Part shown: positions 1 through 7,883 of the stretch, one piece after another
How the letters are laid out: each line of letters opens with the position of its first letter
Numbering within the stretch: the stretch's first letter is position 1
Position numbers and translations under genes: made by a program
Notes under the pieces: generated by a model
Database searches by the model: none
What the model saw: only the letters and a program-made list of their open reading frames with translations
Told to the model about the DNA's origin: nothing
NCBI RefSeq assembly: GCF_001042905.1
Contig: NZ_JYLB01000005.1
Coordinates: forward strand, 496,001-560,000
Length of the DNA: 64,000 nucleotides
Source of the DNA: Pseudomonas lini
GTDB taxonomy: Bacteria; Pseudomonadota; Gammaproteobacteria; Pseudomonadales; Pseudomonadaceae
Direction of reading: 5' to 3'

Positions 1-2
1 TC

Positions 3-266
3 ACCTTCGCCATGGGCATGAAGTACGCCGAAGGCTTCACCCGGCTCTGGCCGTCAGTCATTACGGTGGTGGCCGCGGTAGGCGGGATTTACTTCCTGAC
101 CCTGGCCATGCGCGAATTGCCAGTGAGCATCGCCTACCCGATCTGGACCGCCATCGGTTCACTGGGCACGGTGTTTCTCGGCTTTGCGCTGCTCGGCGAA
201 AGCCTGACAGCGCTCAAGCTGGTGTCGGTCGGGCTGATTGTGGCGGGTGTGGTGGGGTTGAAGTAG
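3..266 (+). CDS. SMR-family multidrug/quaternary ammonium efflux protein (5' end outside window)
   Basis: C-terminal part of a small multidrug resistance protein. SMR proteins are about 105-110 residue, four-helix inner-membrane proton antiporters that export cationic compounds or guanidinium. The reading frame is open to the left edge, and the visible part (about 87 residues) lacks the first helix with its membrane Glu, so the start lies before the window. Visible hallmarks are a KYAEGFTRLWPS segment after helix 1, a helix with YPIWTAIGSLGTV, and a last helix ending VGLK. The internal ATGs are unlikely to be the true start. EmrE/QacE versus SugE/Gdx type cannot be settled without the N-terminus. 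Confidence 0.85.
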   Translation, partial: TFAMGMKYAEGFTRLWPSVITVVAAVGGIYFLTLAMRELPVSIAYPIWTAIGSLGTVFLGFALLGESLTALKLVSVGLIVAGVVGLK

Positions 267-372
267 GCGATGTCATAGACTGGTCGTTGAGTTGTCATCT
301 TGGGTGGCGATGCTTGGCTGATGCCTTGCATCCGGCCTTGCTTCATCTCACCGATCACAAGGATGTTTATCC

Positions 373-1263
373 ATGTCGCAAGGTTCCGCCACGCGTTACC
401 CCTTGGTGCTGGTCCCGGGGATGCTCGGTTTTATCCGTCTGTTGCTCTATCCCTATTGGTACGGAATCATTTCGGCGCTGCGCCGGGATGGGGCGACCGT
501 GATTGCGGTGCAGGTCTCGCCGCTCAACTCCACCGAGGTACGCGGCGAGCAATTGCTGGCACGCATCGAGGAAATTTTGCGCGAAACCGGTGCCGAGAAG
601 GTCAACCTGATCGGCCACAGCCAAGGCTCGCTGACCGCCCGTTACGCCGCGGCAAAACGCCCGGACCAGGTGGCTTCAGTGACCTCGGTGGCCGGGCCGA
701 ATCACGGCTCGGAGCTGGCGGACCATCTGCACACCCATTATCCGGCTGACAGCGCCAAGGGCCGGCTGCTGAGCTTTTTACTGTGGCTGATCAGCGCGTT
801 GATGTGCCTGCTGGAAACCGGCTATCGCGGGCCGAGACTGCCGGTGGATATCCCGGCTTCGCACCAATCCCTGACCACGGCGGGCGTGGCGCTGTTCAAT
901 CAGCGTTATCCACAAGGTCTGCCTGACACTTGGGGCGGGCATGGTCCGGAAGTGGTCAATGGCGTGCGTTATTACTCCTGGTCCGGAACCTTGCAGCCAG
1001 GCAAGACCGATCGCGGGTGCAATCTGTTCGACGGGACAAACCGCAGTTGCCGGTTGTTTGCCAGGACCTTTGTGCGTGAAGCGGGGCATTGCGACGGGAT
1101 GGTCGGGCGTTACAGCTCGCATTTGGGGACGGTGATCGGTGATGAATACCCGATGGATCACTTCGATATCGTCAACCAGTCGCTGGGGCTGGTGGGCAAG
1201 GGGGCAGAGCCGGTGCGGTTGTTTGTTGAGCATGCGGCGCGGTTGAAGGCGGCCGGTGTGTGA
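373..1263 (+). CDS. Triacylglycerol lipase/esterase of bacterial lipase family I (alpha/beta hydrolase)
   Basis: A 296-residue alpha/beta hydrolase that probably cleaves carboxylic esters such as triglycerides. The nucleophile elbow GHSQG puts the catalytic Ser at residue 83. The N-terminal YPLVLVPGMLG is the oxyanion-hole region. A C-N-L-F-D-G...C pair could form the family I disulfide, CDGMVG follows the usual catalytic-Asp region, and DHFDIVNQ holds the catalytic His. The ATG follows AAGGAT by a normal spacing. Secreted family I.1 lipases start with a signal peptide and need the Lif foldase. This protein begins directly with the first strand and no foldase gene is nearby, so it may be cytoplasmic or exported differently. 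It appears monocistronic, with a REP palindrome after its stop. Confidence 0.88.
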   Translation: MSQGSATRYPLVLVPGMLGFIRLLLYPYWYGIISALRRDGATVIAVQVSPLNSTEVRGEQLLARIEEILRETGAEKVNLIGHSQGSLTARYAAAKRPDQVASVTSVAGPNHGSELADHLHTHYPADSAKGRLLSFLLWLISALMCLLETGYRGPRLPVDIPASHQSLTTAGVALFNQRYPQGLPDTWGGHGPEVVNGVRYYSWSGTLQPGKTDRGCNLFDGTNRSCRLFARTFVREAGHCDGMVGRYSSHLGTVIGDEYPMDHFDIVNQSLGLVGKGAEPVRLFVEHAARLKAAGV

Positions 1264-1290
1264 ACGGCAGTGGGACCGCGTTATCGTTCT

Positions 1291-1380
1291 TCGCGGGCAA
1301 GCCACGCTCCCACAGGTTTTGTGTCGGACGCCCGTAATAGGCACGACGCCAAACCTGTGGGAGCGTGGCTTGCCCGCGAA
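1291..1380. repeat. REP palindrome pair (tgtgggagc family)
   Basis: Two 30-bp inverted arms at 1291-1320 and 1351-1380, built on the core tcgcgggcaagc...gctcccacag and near-perfect complements. They form a REP doublet between the convergent lipase and EamA genes. It could act as a bidirectional mRNA-end structure. The same core recurs at 7743, 11475, 16851, 18468, 22658, 24270 and 55813. Confidence 0.85.
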
Positions 1381-1389
1381 AGCGTCATA

Positions 1390-2277
1390 TCAGGCAACAC
1401 TGACCTTTCGGCCCAGCACCGTGGTCCAGCGCTCCGACAAAATCACCCCGCCCAGCGTCAACACCCCACCCACCAAGTGATACAGCGCCAACTGTTCATG
1501 CAGCACCACCGCCGCAATCAGCGCAGTAATCAACGGCAGCAAATTGAAAAACAGCGTGGTCCGGCTCGGCCCCAGGCGCACCACGGCCTGCATCCACGCC
1601 AGCGGCGCAAGCATCGAGGCCAGCAGGCAGGCGTAGAGCACCAGCGGAATGTTATGCAGGGTCGGGCCGATTTTCGGTGAGGCGAGGAACAGCGGAAACA
1701 GCACCACCACCGCGACCAACACCTGCAAATACAACAACACCAGCGGCGGCAAACGCAGCTGCCATTTCTTCAGCAAGGTGCTGTAAATCGCATACGCCAG
1801 CGTGGCGATCAGCATCATCGCGTCGCCCAGGTTCACCCCGTGTTCCAGCAAAGCGCCAAGGCTGCCGGACGACACCACCACCAAAACCCCCGCAAACGAC
1901 AACACCGCGCCGGCCAGTGCGCCGGCGGTCAGGCGTTGGCCGAGGCAGACAATCGCCATGGCCAGCGACATCAATGGCATCAGCGACAAAATGATCCCCA
2001 TGTTGGTGGCCGAAGTCAGCGTCGCAGCAAAGTAGGCCAGGCTCTGATAAACCGCCATGCCGAGCACGCCAAGGATGAAAATCCTGCCAAGGTTCGGGCG
2101 GATCAACGACCAGTGGGCGATCACCGGTTTAAGCATGAAAGGCGTGAACAGCATTGCGGCCAGCAGCCAGCGGTAGAAACCGATTTCGGCGGGAAAGATC
2201 GCGCCGACCGCGAGTTTGTTGATCACGGTGTTGCCGGCCCAAATGAAAATGGCCAGCAGGGGGTAAGCGTATTGCAT
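1390..2277 (-). CDS. DMT-family permease with two EamA domains
   Basis: A 295-residue inner-membrane protein with about ten hydrophobic segments in two EamA repeats (roughly residues 4-135 and 145-285). EamA permeases of the drug/metabolite superfamily export amino acids, metabolites or drugs; the substrate here cannot be read from sequence. The start MQYAYPLLAIFIWAGNTVINK fits the usual first helix, including the W-[AG]-x-N motif. The gene is divergent from the AraC regulator at 2375 across about 100 bp. That is a common arrangement in which the regulator controls the exporter; here it is inference. Confidence 0.88.
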   Translation of the reverse strand: MQYAYPLLAIFIWAGNTVINKLAVGAIFPAEIGFYRWLLAAMLFTPFMLKPVIAHWSLIRPNLGRIFILGVLGMAVYQSLAYFAATLTSATNMGIILSLMPLMSLAMAIVCLGQRLTAGALAGAVLSFAGVLVVVSSGSLGALLEHGVNLGDAMMLIATLAYAIYSTLLKKWQLRLPPLVLLYLQVLVAVVVLFPLFLASPKIGPTLHNIPLVLYACLLASMLAPLAWMQAVVRLGPSRTTLFFNLLPLITALIAAVVLHEQLALYHLVGGVLTLGGVILSERWTTVLGRKVSVA

Positions 2278-2374
2278 CGGGAAAAACCAGAACGTTAATG
2301 AAGGGTGATTATCCGCTTGTCTGAATCAATGCCTATACTGCGATCCAGACAACTTGCCTCTGATTCCGGACAGC

Positions 2375-3163
2375 ATGAGCAGCAAACACATCGATCTGCT
2401 GGATTTCAGCGAACTGCCGGCCCCGGTCTATTTCCGTTATGCCGACTTCAACACCCACGAATACGCCTCGGTCCACCATCACCCTTGGGGCACCCTCGAG
2501 TATTCGGCCAATGGCGTCTTGCACATGGAAATCGGCAGCCGCCGCTTCATGTCGCCGCCGCAGTACGCGGTGTGGGTGCCGCCCGGGACCGAGCACAGTT
2601 TCTATAGCAATCAGCCGATCAACTACCGCGCGGTCTGTCTCGCGCCGGCGCTGTGTCGCGATCTGCCGCAGCAGGCCTGCACCCTGGCGATCAGCGACAT
2701 TCTCAAGGCGATCCTGAAAGACTTCGCCGCCCGCGATGTGAAAATTCCCGAGCACGATGCAGACCAGCGACTGGCTCAAGTGCTGGTGGACCAACTGCAA
2801 CAGGCGCCGATGCATGAGTGTTACTTACCCTACGCCAGCAGCACCGGGCTGCTCGCAATCCTTGAAGCCTTGCAGACCGAGCCTGGGGACAACCGGCCAT
2901 TGGCGCACTGGGCCGCGCAAATTCACGTCAGCGAACGCACGTTGGCCCGGCAGTTTGTCCGCGAGTTGGGCATGAGTTTCGGTGAGTGGCGGCAGCGGTT
3001 GCGGTTTCTGGCGGCGATCGAAGCGCTCGATAGCCAGCGCAGCATTCAGGAAATCGCCTTCGACATGGGCTACAGCACCGGCTCGGCATTCATCGCGATG
3101 TTTCAGCGTCAGGCCGGGTGCACGCCTGAGCAATATCGACGCAGCCACCTCGATAGCAGGTGA
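2375..3163 (+). CDS. AraC-family transcriptional regulator (cupin sensor plus HTH)
   Basis: A 262-residue regulator. The N-terminal half resembles an AraC-type cupin, with a metal/ligand-pocket stretch around YASVHHHPWGTLEYSANG. The C-terminal 95 residues are the double helix-turn-helix, with HVSERTLARQFVRELGMSFGEWR in the first unit and IQEIAFDMGYSTGSAFIAMF in the second. A TTG 21 bases upstream is in frame, but the ATG at 2375 gives the family-like start MSSKHIDLL. It is divergent from the EamA permease and probably regulates it. The ligand is unknown. Confidence 0.88.
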   Translation: MSSKHIDLLDFSELPAPVYFRYADFNTHEYASVHHHPWGTLEYSANGVLHMEIGSRRFMSPPQYAVWVPPGTEHSFYSNQPINYRAVCLAPALCRDLPQQACTLAISDILKAILKDFAARDVKIPEHDADQRLAQVLVDQLQQAPMHECYLPYASSTGLLAILEALQTEPGDNRPLAHWAAQIHVSERTLARQFVRELGMSFGEWRQRLRFLAAIEALDSQRSIQEIAFDMGYSTGSAFIAMFQRQAGCTPEQYRRSHLDSR

Positions 3164-3235
3164 ACGTGTAACAGGCTTTGTCTACACTCCGAAACAAGGC
3201 CGCATCCATCGGTGCGGCAACAAGGAGAACACTCC

Positions 3236-3541
3236 ATGAAGATGTTGCGTGCCCCGTTGTTGATGGTCGGTTTGCTGCTCTGCTCCCAAGGTTTCGCCGC
3301 CACTGCCCAACAGAACAAAATGACCACCTGCAATGCCGACGCTACCGCAAAAAGCCTCAAGGGTGACGAGCGCCAAGCCTTCATGAGCACCTGCCTCAAA
3401 GCCGCGCCGGCCGCCGATGCCGCCAAGCCCATGACCCCTCAACAAGAAAAGATGAAGACCTGCAACGCCACCGCCGCCACCCAGGCCCTCACGGGTGATG
3501 CGCGCAAAACCTTCATGAGCGATTGTCTGAAGAAAAAATAA
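3236..3541 (+). CDS. PsiF-repeat periplasmic protein
   Basis: A 101-residue exported protein with a typical signal peptide (MKMLRAPLLMVGLLLCSQGFA, cleavage near residue 21). It has two copies of the PsiF repeat, pattern K-M-x-x-C-N-A-x-A-x-x-x-x-L-x-G-D-x-R-x-x-F-M-x-x-C-L-K, at about residues 28-58 and 70-100. The four cysteines could pair within repeats. The E. coli founder is phosphate-starvation inducible, but its molecular role is unknown. The start at 3236 follows AAGGAGAA; an in-frame codon 24 bases upstream has no such site. A REP palindrome follows the stop directly. Confidence 0.9.
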   Translation: MKMLRAPLLMVGLLLCSQGFAATAQQNKMTTCNADATAKSLKGDERQAFMSTCLKAAPAADAAKPMTPQQEKMKTCNATAATQALTGDARKTFMSDCLKKK

Positions 3542-3542
3542 A

Positions 3543-3622
3543 GATCAAAAGATCGCAGCCTTCGGCAGCTCCTACAGGGAACGCGATCTTATGTAGGAGC
3601 TGCCGCAGGTTGCGATCTTTTC
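3543..3622. repeat. REP-like palindrome (gatcgcagc...ctcctacag family)
   Basis: Inverted arms of about 30 bases at 3543-3577 and 3592-3622, with the core gatcgcagccttcggcagct and its near complement. This is the second REP family of the window; other copies are at 9635, 13234, 19742, 28430 and 61350. It lies after the psiF stop and may serve as a transcript end. Confidence 0.85.
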
Positions 3623-3713
3623 GGAGCGACGCCGCTTGAAGGTCATCCGCTCGCTTCGGCGCCGGAACGCTGGCAGACTGCCAATCCTTTTACGTCGTTC
3701 GTTTTGAGGCTGT

Positions 3714-4727
3714 ATGTCAGCGTTTTCTCAGCGTCAGGTCTTGTTGCTCATCAGCTGGGTCATCATTTTTGGTGGTTTGCTGCTGGTGCTCCCTCTGCGA
3801 TTGCTGCCCAGCCTGCTGGCCGGGTTGTTGGTGTTCGAACTGGTCAACATGCTCACGCCGCAATTGCAGCGGCTGATCGAAGGCCGCCGTGCGCGCTGGC
3901 TGGCGGTGGCGTTGCTGGGGACATTAGTCGTCAGCGTGCTGGCGCTGATCTTTGCCGGTGCGATCAGTTTTCTACTGCACGAGGCGGAAAACCCCGGCGC
4001 TTCCCTCGATAAATTCATGGTCGTGGTCGACCGCGCGCGCGGGCAGTTGCCGCCGTTCATCGACGCTTATCTGCCGGCCAGTGCCGCCGAGTTCCGGGTG
4101 GCCATCGGCGAGTGGATGAGCAAGCACCTCAGTGACTTGCAACTGGTCGGCAAGGACGCGGCGCACATGTTCGTGACGCTGCTGATCGGCATGGTGCTGG
4201 GGGCGATCATTGCCTTGCAGCGAGCGCCGGATGTGACCAAGCGCAAGCCCTTGGCCGCGGCGCTGTTCGACCGTTTGCACCTGTTGGTCCAGGCGTTTCG
4301 CAACATCGTTTTCGCGCAGATCAAGATTTCCCTGCTCAACACGTTCTTCACCGGGATTTTCCTCGCGGTGGTCCTGCCGATGTTTGGGATCAAGCTGCCG
4401 CTGACCAAAACCCTGATCGTGCTGACCTTCCTGCTCGGCTTGCTGCCGGTGATCGGCAATCTGATCTCGAACACCTTGATCACTATCGTTGGCTTGTCGC
4501 TGTCGATCTGGGTGGCGGTGGCGGCGTTGGGTTATCTGATTGTGATCCACAAGCTCGAATACTTCCTCAACGCGCGCATCGTCGGCGGGCAGATCAGTGC
4601 CAAGTCGTGGGAGTTGCTGCTGGCAATGCTGGTGTTCGAAGCCGCGTTCGGCCTGCCGGGGGTGGTGGCGGGGCCGATTTATTATGCGTATCTGAAGAGT
4701 GAGTTGAAGCAGGTGGGGATGGTTTGA
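3714..4727 (+). CDS. AI-2E family transporter (YdiK/PerM-like permease)
   Basis: A 337-residue inner-membrane protein with about eight hydrophobic segments. There is a pair near residues 10-45, one near 60-85, a pair around 150-170, and a C-terminal bundle from about residue 200. The final part has the conserved pattern GLLPVIGNLISNTLITIVGL, then LNARIVGGQISAKSWELLLAMLVFEAAFG and a PGVVAGPIYYAYLK end, typical of the AI-2E exporter family. Family members have been linked to autoinducer-2 export or ion antiport; the substrate here is unknown. It is monocistronic, with a strong palindrome after the stop. Confidence 0.87.
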   Translation: MSAFSQRQVLLLISWVIIFGGLLLVLPLRLLPSLLAGLLVFELVNMLTPQLQRLIEGRRARWLAVALLGTLVVSVLALIFAGAISFLLHEAENPGASLDKFMVVVDRARGQLPPFIDAYLPASAAEFRVAIGEWMSKHLSDLQLVGKDAAHMFVTLLIGMVLGAIIALQRAPDVTKRKPLAAALFDRLHLLVQAFRNIVFAQIKISLLNTFFTGIFLAVVLPMFGIKLPLTKTLIVLTFLLGLLPVIGNLISNTLITIVGLSLSIWVAVAALGYLIVIHKLEYFLNARIVGGQISAKSWELLLAMLVFEAAFGLPGVVAGPIYYAYLKSELKQVGMV

Positions 4728-4743
4728 TCCGGTGTTGATCTAC

Positions 4744-4846
4744 TGTGGCGAGGGGGCTTGCCCCCGTTGGGTCGCAAAGCGGCCCCCCTTATCCCCAAAA
4801 GAAGGGACTGCTGCGCAGTCCAACGGGGGCAAGCCCCCTCGCCACA
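4744..4846. repeat. Long palindrome with 27-bp perfect arms between convergent genes
   Basis: The arms 4744-4770 (tgtggcgagggggcttgccc...) and 4820-4846 are exact reverse complements separated by about 50 bases. The core ggggcttgccccc is related to, but distinct from, the other REP families here. It sits between the convergent AI-2E and Hsp70-like genes and could terminate both. Confidence 0.85.
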
Positions 4847-4856
4847 GGGTTTCAGG

Positions 4857-6131
4857 TCAATCCATCGGGCCGTAACGCTTGGCCGCCTCGATCGCCAACC
4901 CACTGCCGATGCTGCCGAAGATGTTCCCTTCCACATGCCGCGCATTCGGCAACATCGCCGAGACGCTGTTGCGCAGCGCCGGAATCCCGCTTGAACCGCC
5001 AGTGAAGAACACGGTGTCCACCTGATCGACCCGCACATTGGCGTCGTTCAGCAACTGGGTCACGCTGTTGCGCACCCGCTCCAGCAAGTTGTCGATGGCC
5101 GATTCGAACAGTGCCCGGCTCAGTTCCACGCTCAAACCCGGTTCGATACGATCCAGTGGCACATGGCGGCTGTCGGCGTGGGTCAGCTGGATCTTGGTTT
5201 CTTCCACTTCCATGGCCAGCCAATGCCCGGCGCGCTGGTCGATCAGCTTGAACAGGCGATCGATGCCGCCGGTGTCTTCGATGTCGTAACGCATGCTGCC
5301 CAGGGCCAGGGTCGACTTCTGCGAGTACACCGAGTTGATGGTGTGCCAGGTCGCCAGGTTCATGTGGTGGCTGGTCGGCATGTAGGCGCCACTCTTCATC
5401 CGGCTGCCGTAGCCGAACAGCGGCATCAGGCCTTGCAGGCTCAGCTGCTTGTCGAAATCGGTCCCGCCGATGTGCACGCCACCGGTGGCGAGGATGTCGT
5501 CGTGGCGGTTGTCGTGGTTGCGGCGCTCGGGGGACAGACGCACCAGCGAGAAGTCCGACGTACCACCGCCGATGTCGACAATCAGGACAAGCTCTTCTTT
5601 TTCGATGGTCGACTCATAGTCGAACGCCGCCGCAATCGGTTCGTACTGGAACGAGACGTCCTTGAAGCCGATGGCGCGGGCTACATCCACCAAAGTGTTT
5701 TCCGCTTCCTGGTCGGCCAGTTCATCGTCATCGACGAAGAACACCGGACGGCCCAGCACCACTTCTTCGAATTCCCGACCGGCAGCGGCTTCGGCACGCT
5801 TTTTCAACTGGCCGATGAACAGCCCGAGCAGGTCCTTGAACGGCATCGCCGTGCCGAGGACGCTGGTGTCGTGCTTGATCAGTTTGGAACCCAGCAGGCT
5901 CTTGAGCGAGCGCATCAGCCGGCCTTCGTAGCCTTCCAGGTACTCGTGCAGCGCCAGCCGGCCGTACACCGGGCGGCGTTCTTCCATATTGAAGAAGACC
6001 ACCGAGGGCAGGGTGATCTTGTCGTCCTCCAGCGCGATCAGCGTTTCCATGCCGGGGCGCAGCCAGCCGACGGTGGAGTTGGACGTGCCGAAGTCGATAC
6101 CACAGGCACGGGCTGGAGATGCGTTTTTCAT
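4857..6131 (-). CDS. yegD: Hsp70-family molecular chaperone, YegD-like
   Basis: A 424-residue Hsp70-type ATPase that lacks the usual DnaK peptide-binding half. The actin-like fold shows in ACGIDFGTSNSTVGW (phosphate 1 loop, near residue 10), VLIVDIGGGTSDFSLVRL (phosphate 2) and VFFTGGSSGIPALRNSV (adenosine loop). These match the YegD group of short Hsp70 paralogs rather than DnaK (about 640 aa). The ATG at 6131 is preferred over an in-frame TTG 9 bases upstream. It is divergent from cbpA-cbpM across about 300 bp, so a DnaJ-like partner may be encoded next door; that pairing is inference. Confidence 0.88.
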   Translation of the reverse strand: MKNASPARACGIDFGTSNSTVGWLRPGMETLIALEDDKITLPSVVFFNMEERRPVYGRLALHEYLEGYEGRLMRSLKSLLGSKLIKHDTSVLGTAMPFKDLLGLFIGQLKKRAEAAAGREFEEVVLGRPVFFVDDDELADQEAENTLVDVARAIGFKDVSFQYEPIAAAFDYESTIEKEELVLIVDIGGGTSDFSLVRLSPERRNHDNRHDDILATGGVHIGGTDFDKQLSLQGLMPLFGYGSRMKSGAYMPTSHHMNLATWHTINSVYSQKSTLALGSMRYDIEDTGGIDRLFKLIDQRAGHWLAMEVEETKIQLTHADSRHVPLDRIEPGLSVELSRALFESAIDNLLERVRNSVTQLLNDANVRVDQVDTVFFTGGSSGIPALRNSVSAMLPNARHVEGNIFGSIGSGLAIEAAKRYGPMD

Positions 6132-6226
6132 GTCTTTCAAGTTCCGGTTAAAAAACGGCCGCGCAGTGTATGTCAGTGCGGCGAAGATTCGAAGGCCGAC
6201 TATCCGTTAAATCGCAGCGATCAGCG

Positions 6227-6255
6227 CTTGAAAGATGCTCCAACACCCCCAAACT
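6227..6255 (+). promoter_or_regulatory. Candidate sigma-32 (heat shock) promoter upstream of cbpA
   Basis: CTTGAAA at 6227-6233 is followed after 12-13 bases by CCCCCAAACT at 6246-6255. This resembles the RpoH pattern CTTGAAA-N13-17-CCCCATNT. It lies about 170 bp before the cbpA start, inside the gap shared with the divergent Hsp70-like gene. The -10 half is imperfect, so this is only a candidate. Confidence 0.4.
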
Positions 6256-6428
6256 TCCCTGCATAGACTTGGCAACCCCTGGGGCGACTGCAAGAACCGC
6301 GCCCTGCTGCCGATAAACTTCTGATGCGCTGCCCGGTCACAACCTTGAGATCGGTCAATCCAAACGCTGCAAACAAGAGCATGCTGTGCCTGGCTGCGCG
6401 ATTTCGATAATGGATGGTGATTCCCTCG

Positions 6429-7376
6429 ATGGACTTCAAAGACTATTACAAGATTCTCGGTGTGGAGCCGACCGCGGACGATAAGGCGATCAAGGCCGCC
6501 TATCGAAAGCTGGCGCGCAAGTACCACCCCGACGTCAGCAAGGAAAAGGACGCCGAGTCCAAGTTCAAGGATGCGTCGGAAGCCTATGAAGCGCTGAAAA
6601 GTGCCGACAAGCGCGCCGAATACGACGACTTGCGCAAATACGGTCACCACGGTCAGCCCTTTCAAGGCCCGCCGGGATGGCAGAGCCGCGGTGGTTTCGG
6701 TGGTGGTGGTCAGGACACGGGCGATTTTTCGGACTTTTTCAGTTCGATCTTCGGCAACCGTGGTCCGGGTTTTGATGGTGGTGGACGGTCGGGCCGAAGC
6801 GCCGGGCGTCGAGGGCAAGACGTGGAAATGGAATTACCGGTTTTTCTGGAAGAAACCCTCTCGACCGAATCGAAGAAGGTCAGCTTCCAGGTGCCGCATT
6901 ACAACGCGGCCGGCCAGCATGTCAGCAACACCAGCAAAAGCCTGAACGTGAAGATCCCCGCCGGCGTGACCGACGGCGAGCGCATCCGCCTCAAGGGCCA
7001 GGGCGCGCCAGGTATCGGTGGCGGGGCCAATGGTGACCTGTACCTGACCATCCGTTTTGCGCCGCACCCCAAATTCGACGTCGAAGGCGAGAACCTGATC
7101 ATCACCTTGCCGCTGGCACCGTGGGAGCTGGCGCTGGGAACCGAAGTCGCGGTGCCGACCCTGACCGGCAAGATCAACCTCAAGGTGCCTGCCGGTAGCC
7201 AGAATGGCCAGCGCATGCGTGCCAAGGGCCACGGCCTGCTGCACAAGGCCGGTCACCGTGGTTACCTGTTCGTGCAGCTCAAGGCAGTGATGCCGAAAAA
7301 ACTCGACCATGACGTCAAAGAATTGTGGGAGGAGCTGGCAAAAAAAGCCGCTTTCGATCCGCGAGAGAACTTTTGA
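6429..7376 (+). CDS. cbpA: Curved DNA-binding protein / DnaJ-class co-chaperone
   Basis: A 315-residue DnaJ homologue of the CbpA type. The N-terminal J domain (residues 1-70) has the HPD triad at residues 33-35. Next come a Gly/Phe-rich linker (about 75-125) and two C-terminal beta-barrel substrate-binding domains (about 130-305) without the DnaJ zinc fingers. CbpA stimulates DnaK ATPase activity and also binds curved DNA nonspecifically. The start MDFKDYYKILGV matches the family, so the ATG 15 bases upstream is not used here. cbpM follows after 24 bases, giving a two-gene operon. Confidence 0.95.
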   Translation: MDFKDYYKILGVEPTADDKAIKAAYRKLARKYHPDVSKEKDAESKFKDASEAYEALKSADKRAEYDDLRKYGHHGQPFQGPPGWQSRGGFGGGGQDTGDFSDFFSSIFGNRGPGFDGGGRSGRSAGRRGQDVEMELPVFLEETLSTESKKVSFQVPHYNAAGQHVSNTSKSLNVKIPAGVTDGERIRLKGQGAPGIGGGANGDLYLTIRFAPHPKFDVEGENLIITLPLAPWELALGTEVAVPTLTGKINLKVPAGSQNGQRMRAKGHGLLHKAGHRGYLFVQLKAVMPKKLDHDVKELWEELAKKAAFDPRENF

Positions 7377-7400
7377 TTTCGAGATAAGGAGTAGCCAATC

Positions 7401-7706
7401 ATGAGCGACCCCGTGATCGTTCTACTGGACCTGGCAGAATTCTGTGAGGCGACCGAATTGTCGGACGTGCACGTGATCGAGATCGTCGAACACGGCATCC
7501 TCGAACCTCAGGGAACATTGCCCAAGGATTGGCGCTTCACCGATTACGAGCTGGTGCTGGCCAAGCGCGCTGCCAAGCTGCGGCGCGACCTTGAGCTGGA
7601 ATGGGAAGGCGTCGCCCTGGCGCTGGACCTGCTGGAAGAGGTCCAGCAACTGCGGGCCGAGAACCGCATGCTCAAGCAGCGGTTAGGGCGGTTGCTGGTT
7701 GAGTAG
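7401..7706 (+). CDS. cbpM: CbpM, modulator of CbpA (MerR-like)
   Basis: A 101-residue small protein with a MerR-like helical fold that binds the CbpA J domain and inhibits its co-chaperone and DNA-binding activities. Visible features are an acidic N-terminus, LDLAEFCEATELSDVHVIEIVEHGILEP, the WRFTDYELVLAKRAAKLRRDLELEWEG core and a C-terminal helix with leucine heptads. An AAGGAG lies 12 bases before the ATG. It is co-transcribed with cbpA; the pairing supports both identifications. Confidence 0.92.
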   Translation: MSDPVIVLLDLAEFCEATELSDVHVIEIVEHGILEPQGTLPKDWRFTDYELVLAKRAAKLRRDLELEWEGVALALDLLEEVQQLRAENRMLKQRLGRLLVE

Positions 7707-7742
7707 GTGTTCTGATGTTTTTGTATCGCCTGTCAGGTCGCT

Positions 7743-7824
7743 TTCGCGAGCAAGCCCGCTCCCACACTTGACCGCGCTCGCTCATGTAACGCAGATCAAA
7801 TGTGGGAGCGGGCTTGCTCGCGAA
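7743..7824. repeat. REP palindrome pair (tgtgggagc family)
   Basis: Arms 7743-7768 (ttcgcgagcaagcccgctcc...) and 7800-7824, reverse complements of each other, in the gap between the convergent cbpM and ureC genes. Confidence 0.85.
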
Positions 7825-7883
7825 GAACGATAACGCGGTCTTCCTGCATCACCCCGTTCTGGGTAACACCCGCGTCTAACCCC

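Noticed and set aside
1256..1680. Plus-strand frames across the REP pair into the EamA gene
   Set aside because: They translate palindromic repeat DNA and antisense EamA sequence.
5163..6266. Plus-strand frame of 367 codons opposite the Hsp70-like gene
   Set aside because: Antisense to a gene with strong ATPase motifs; no ribosome site or recognisable domain.
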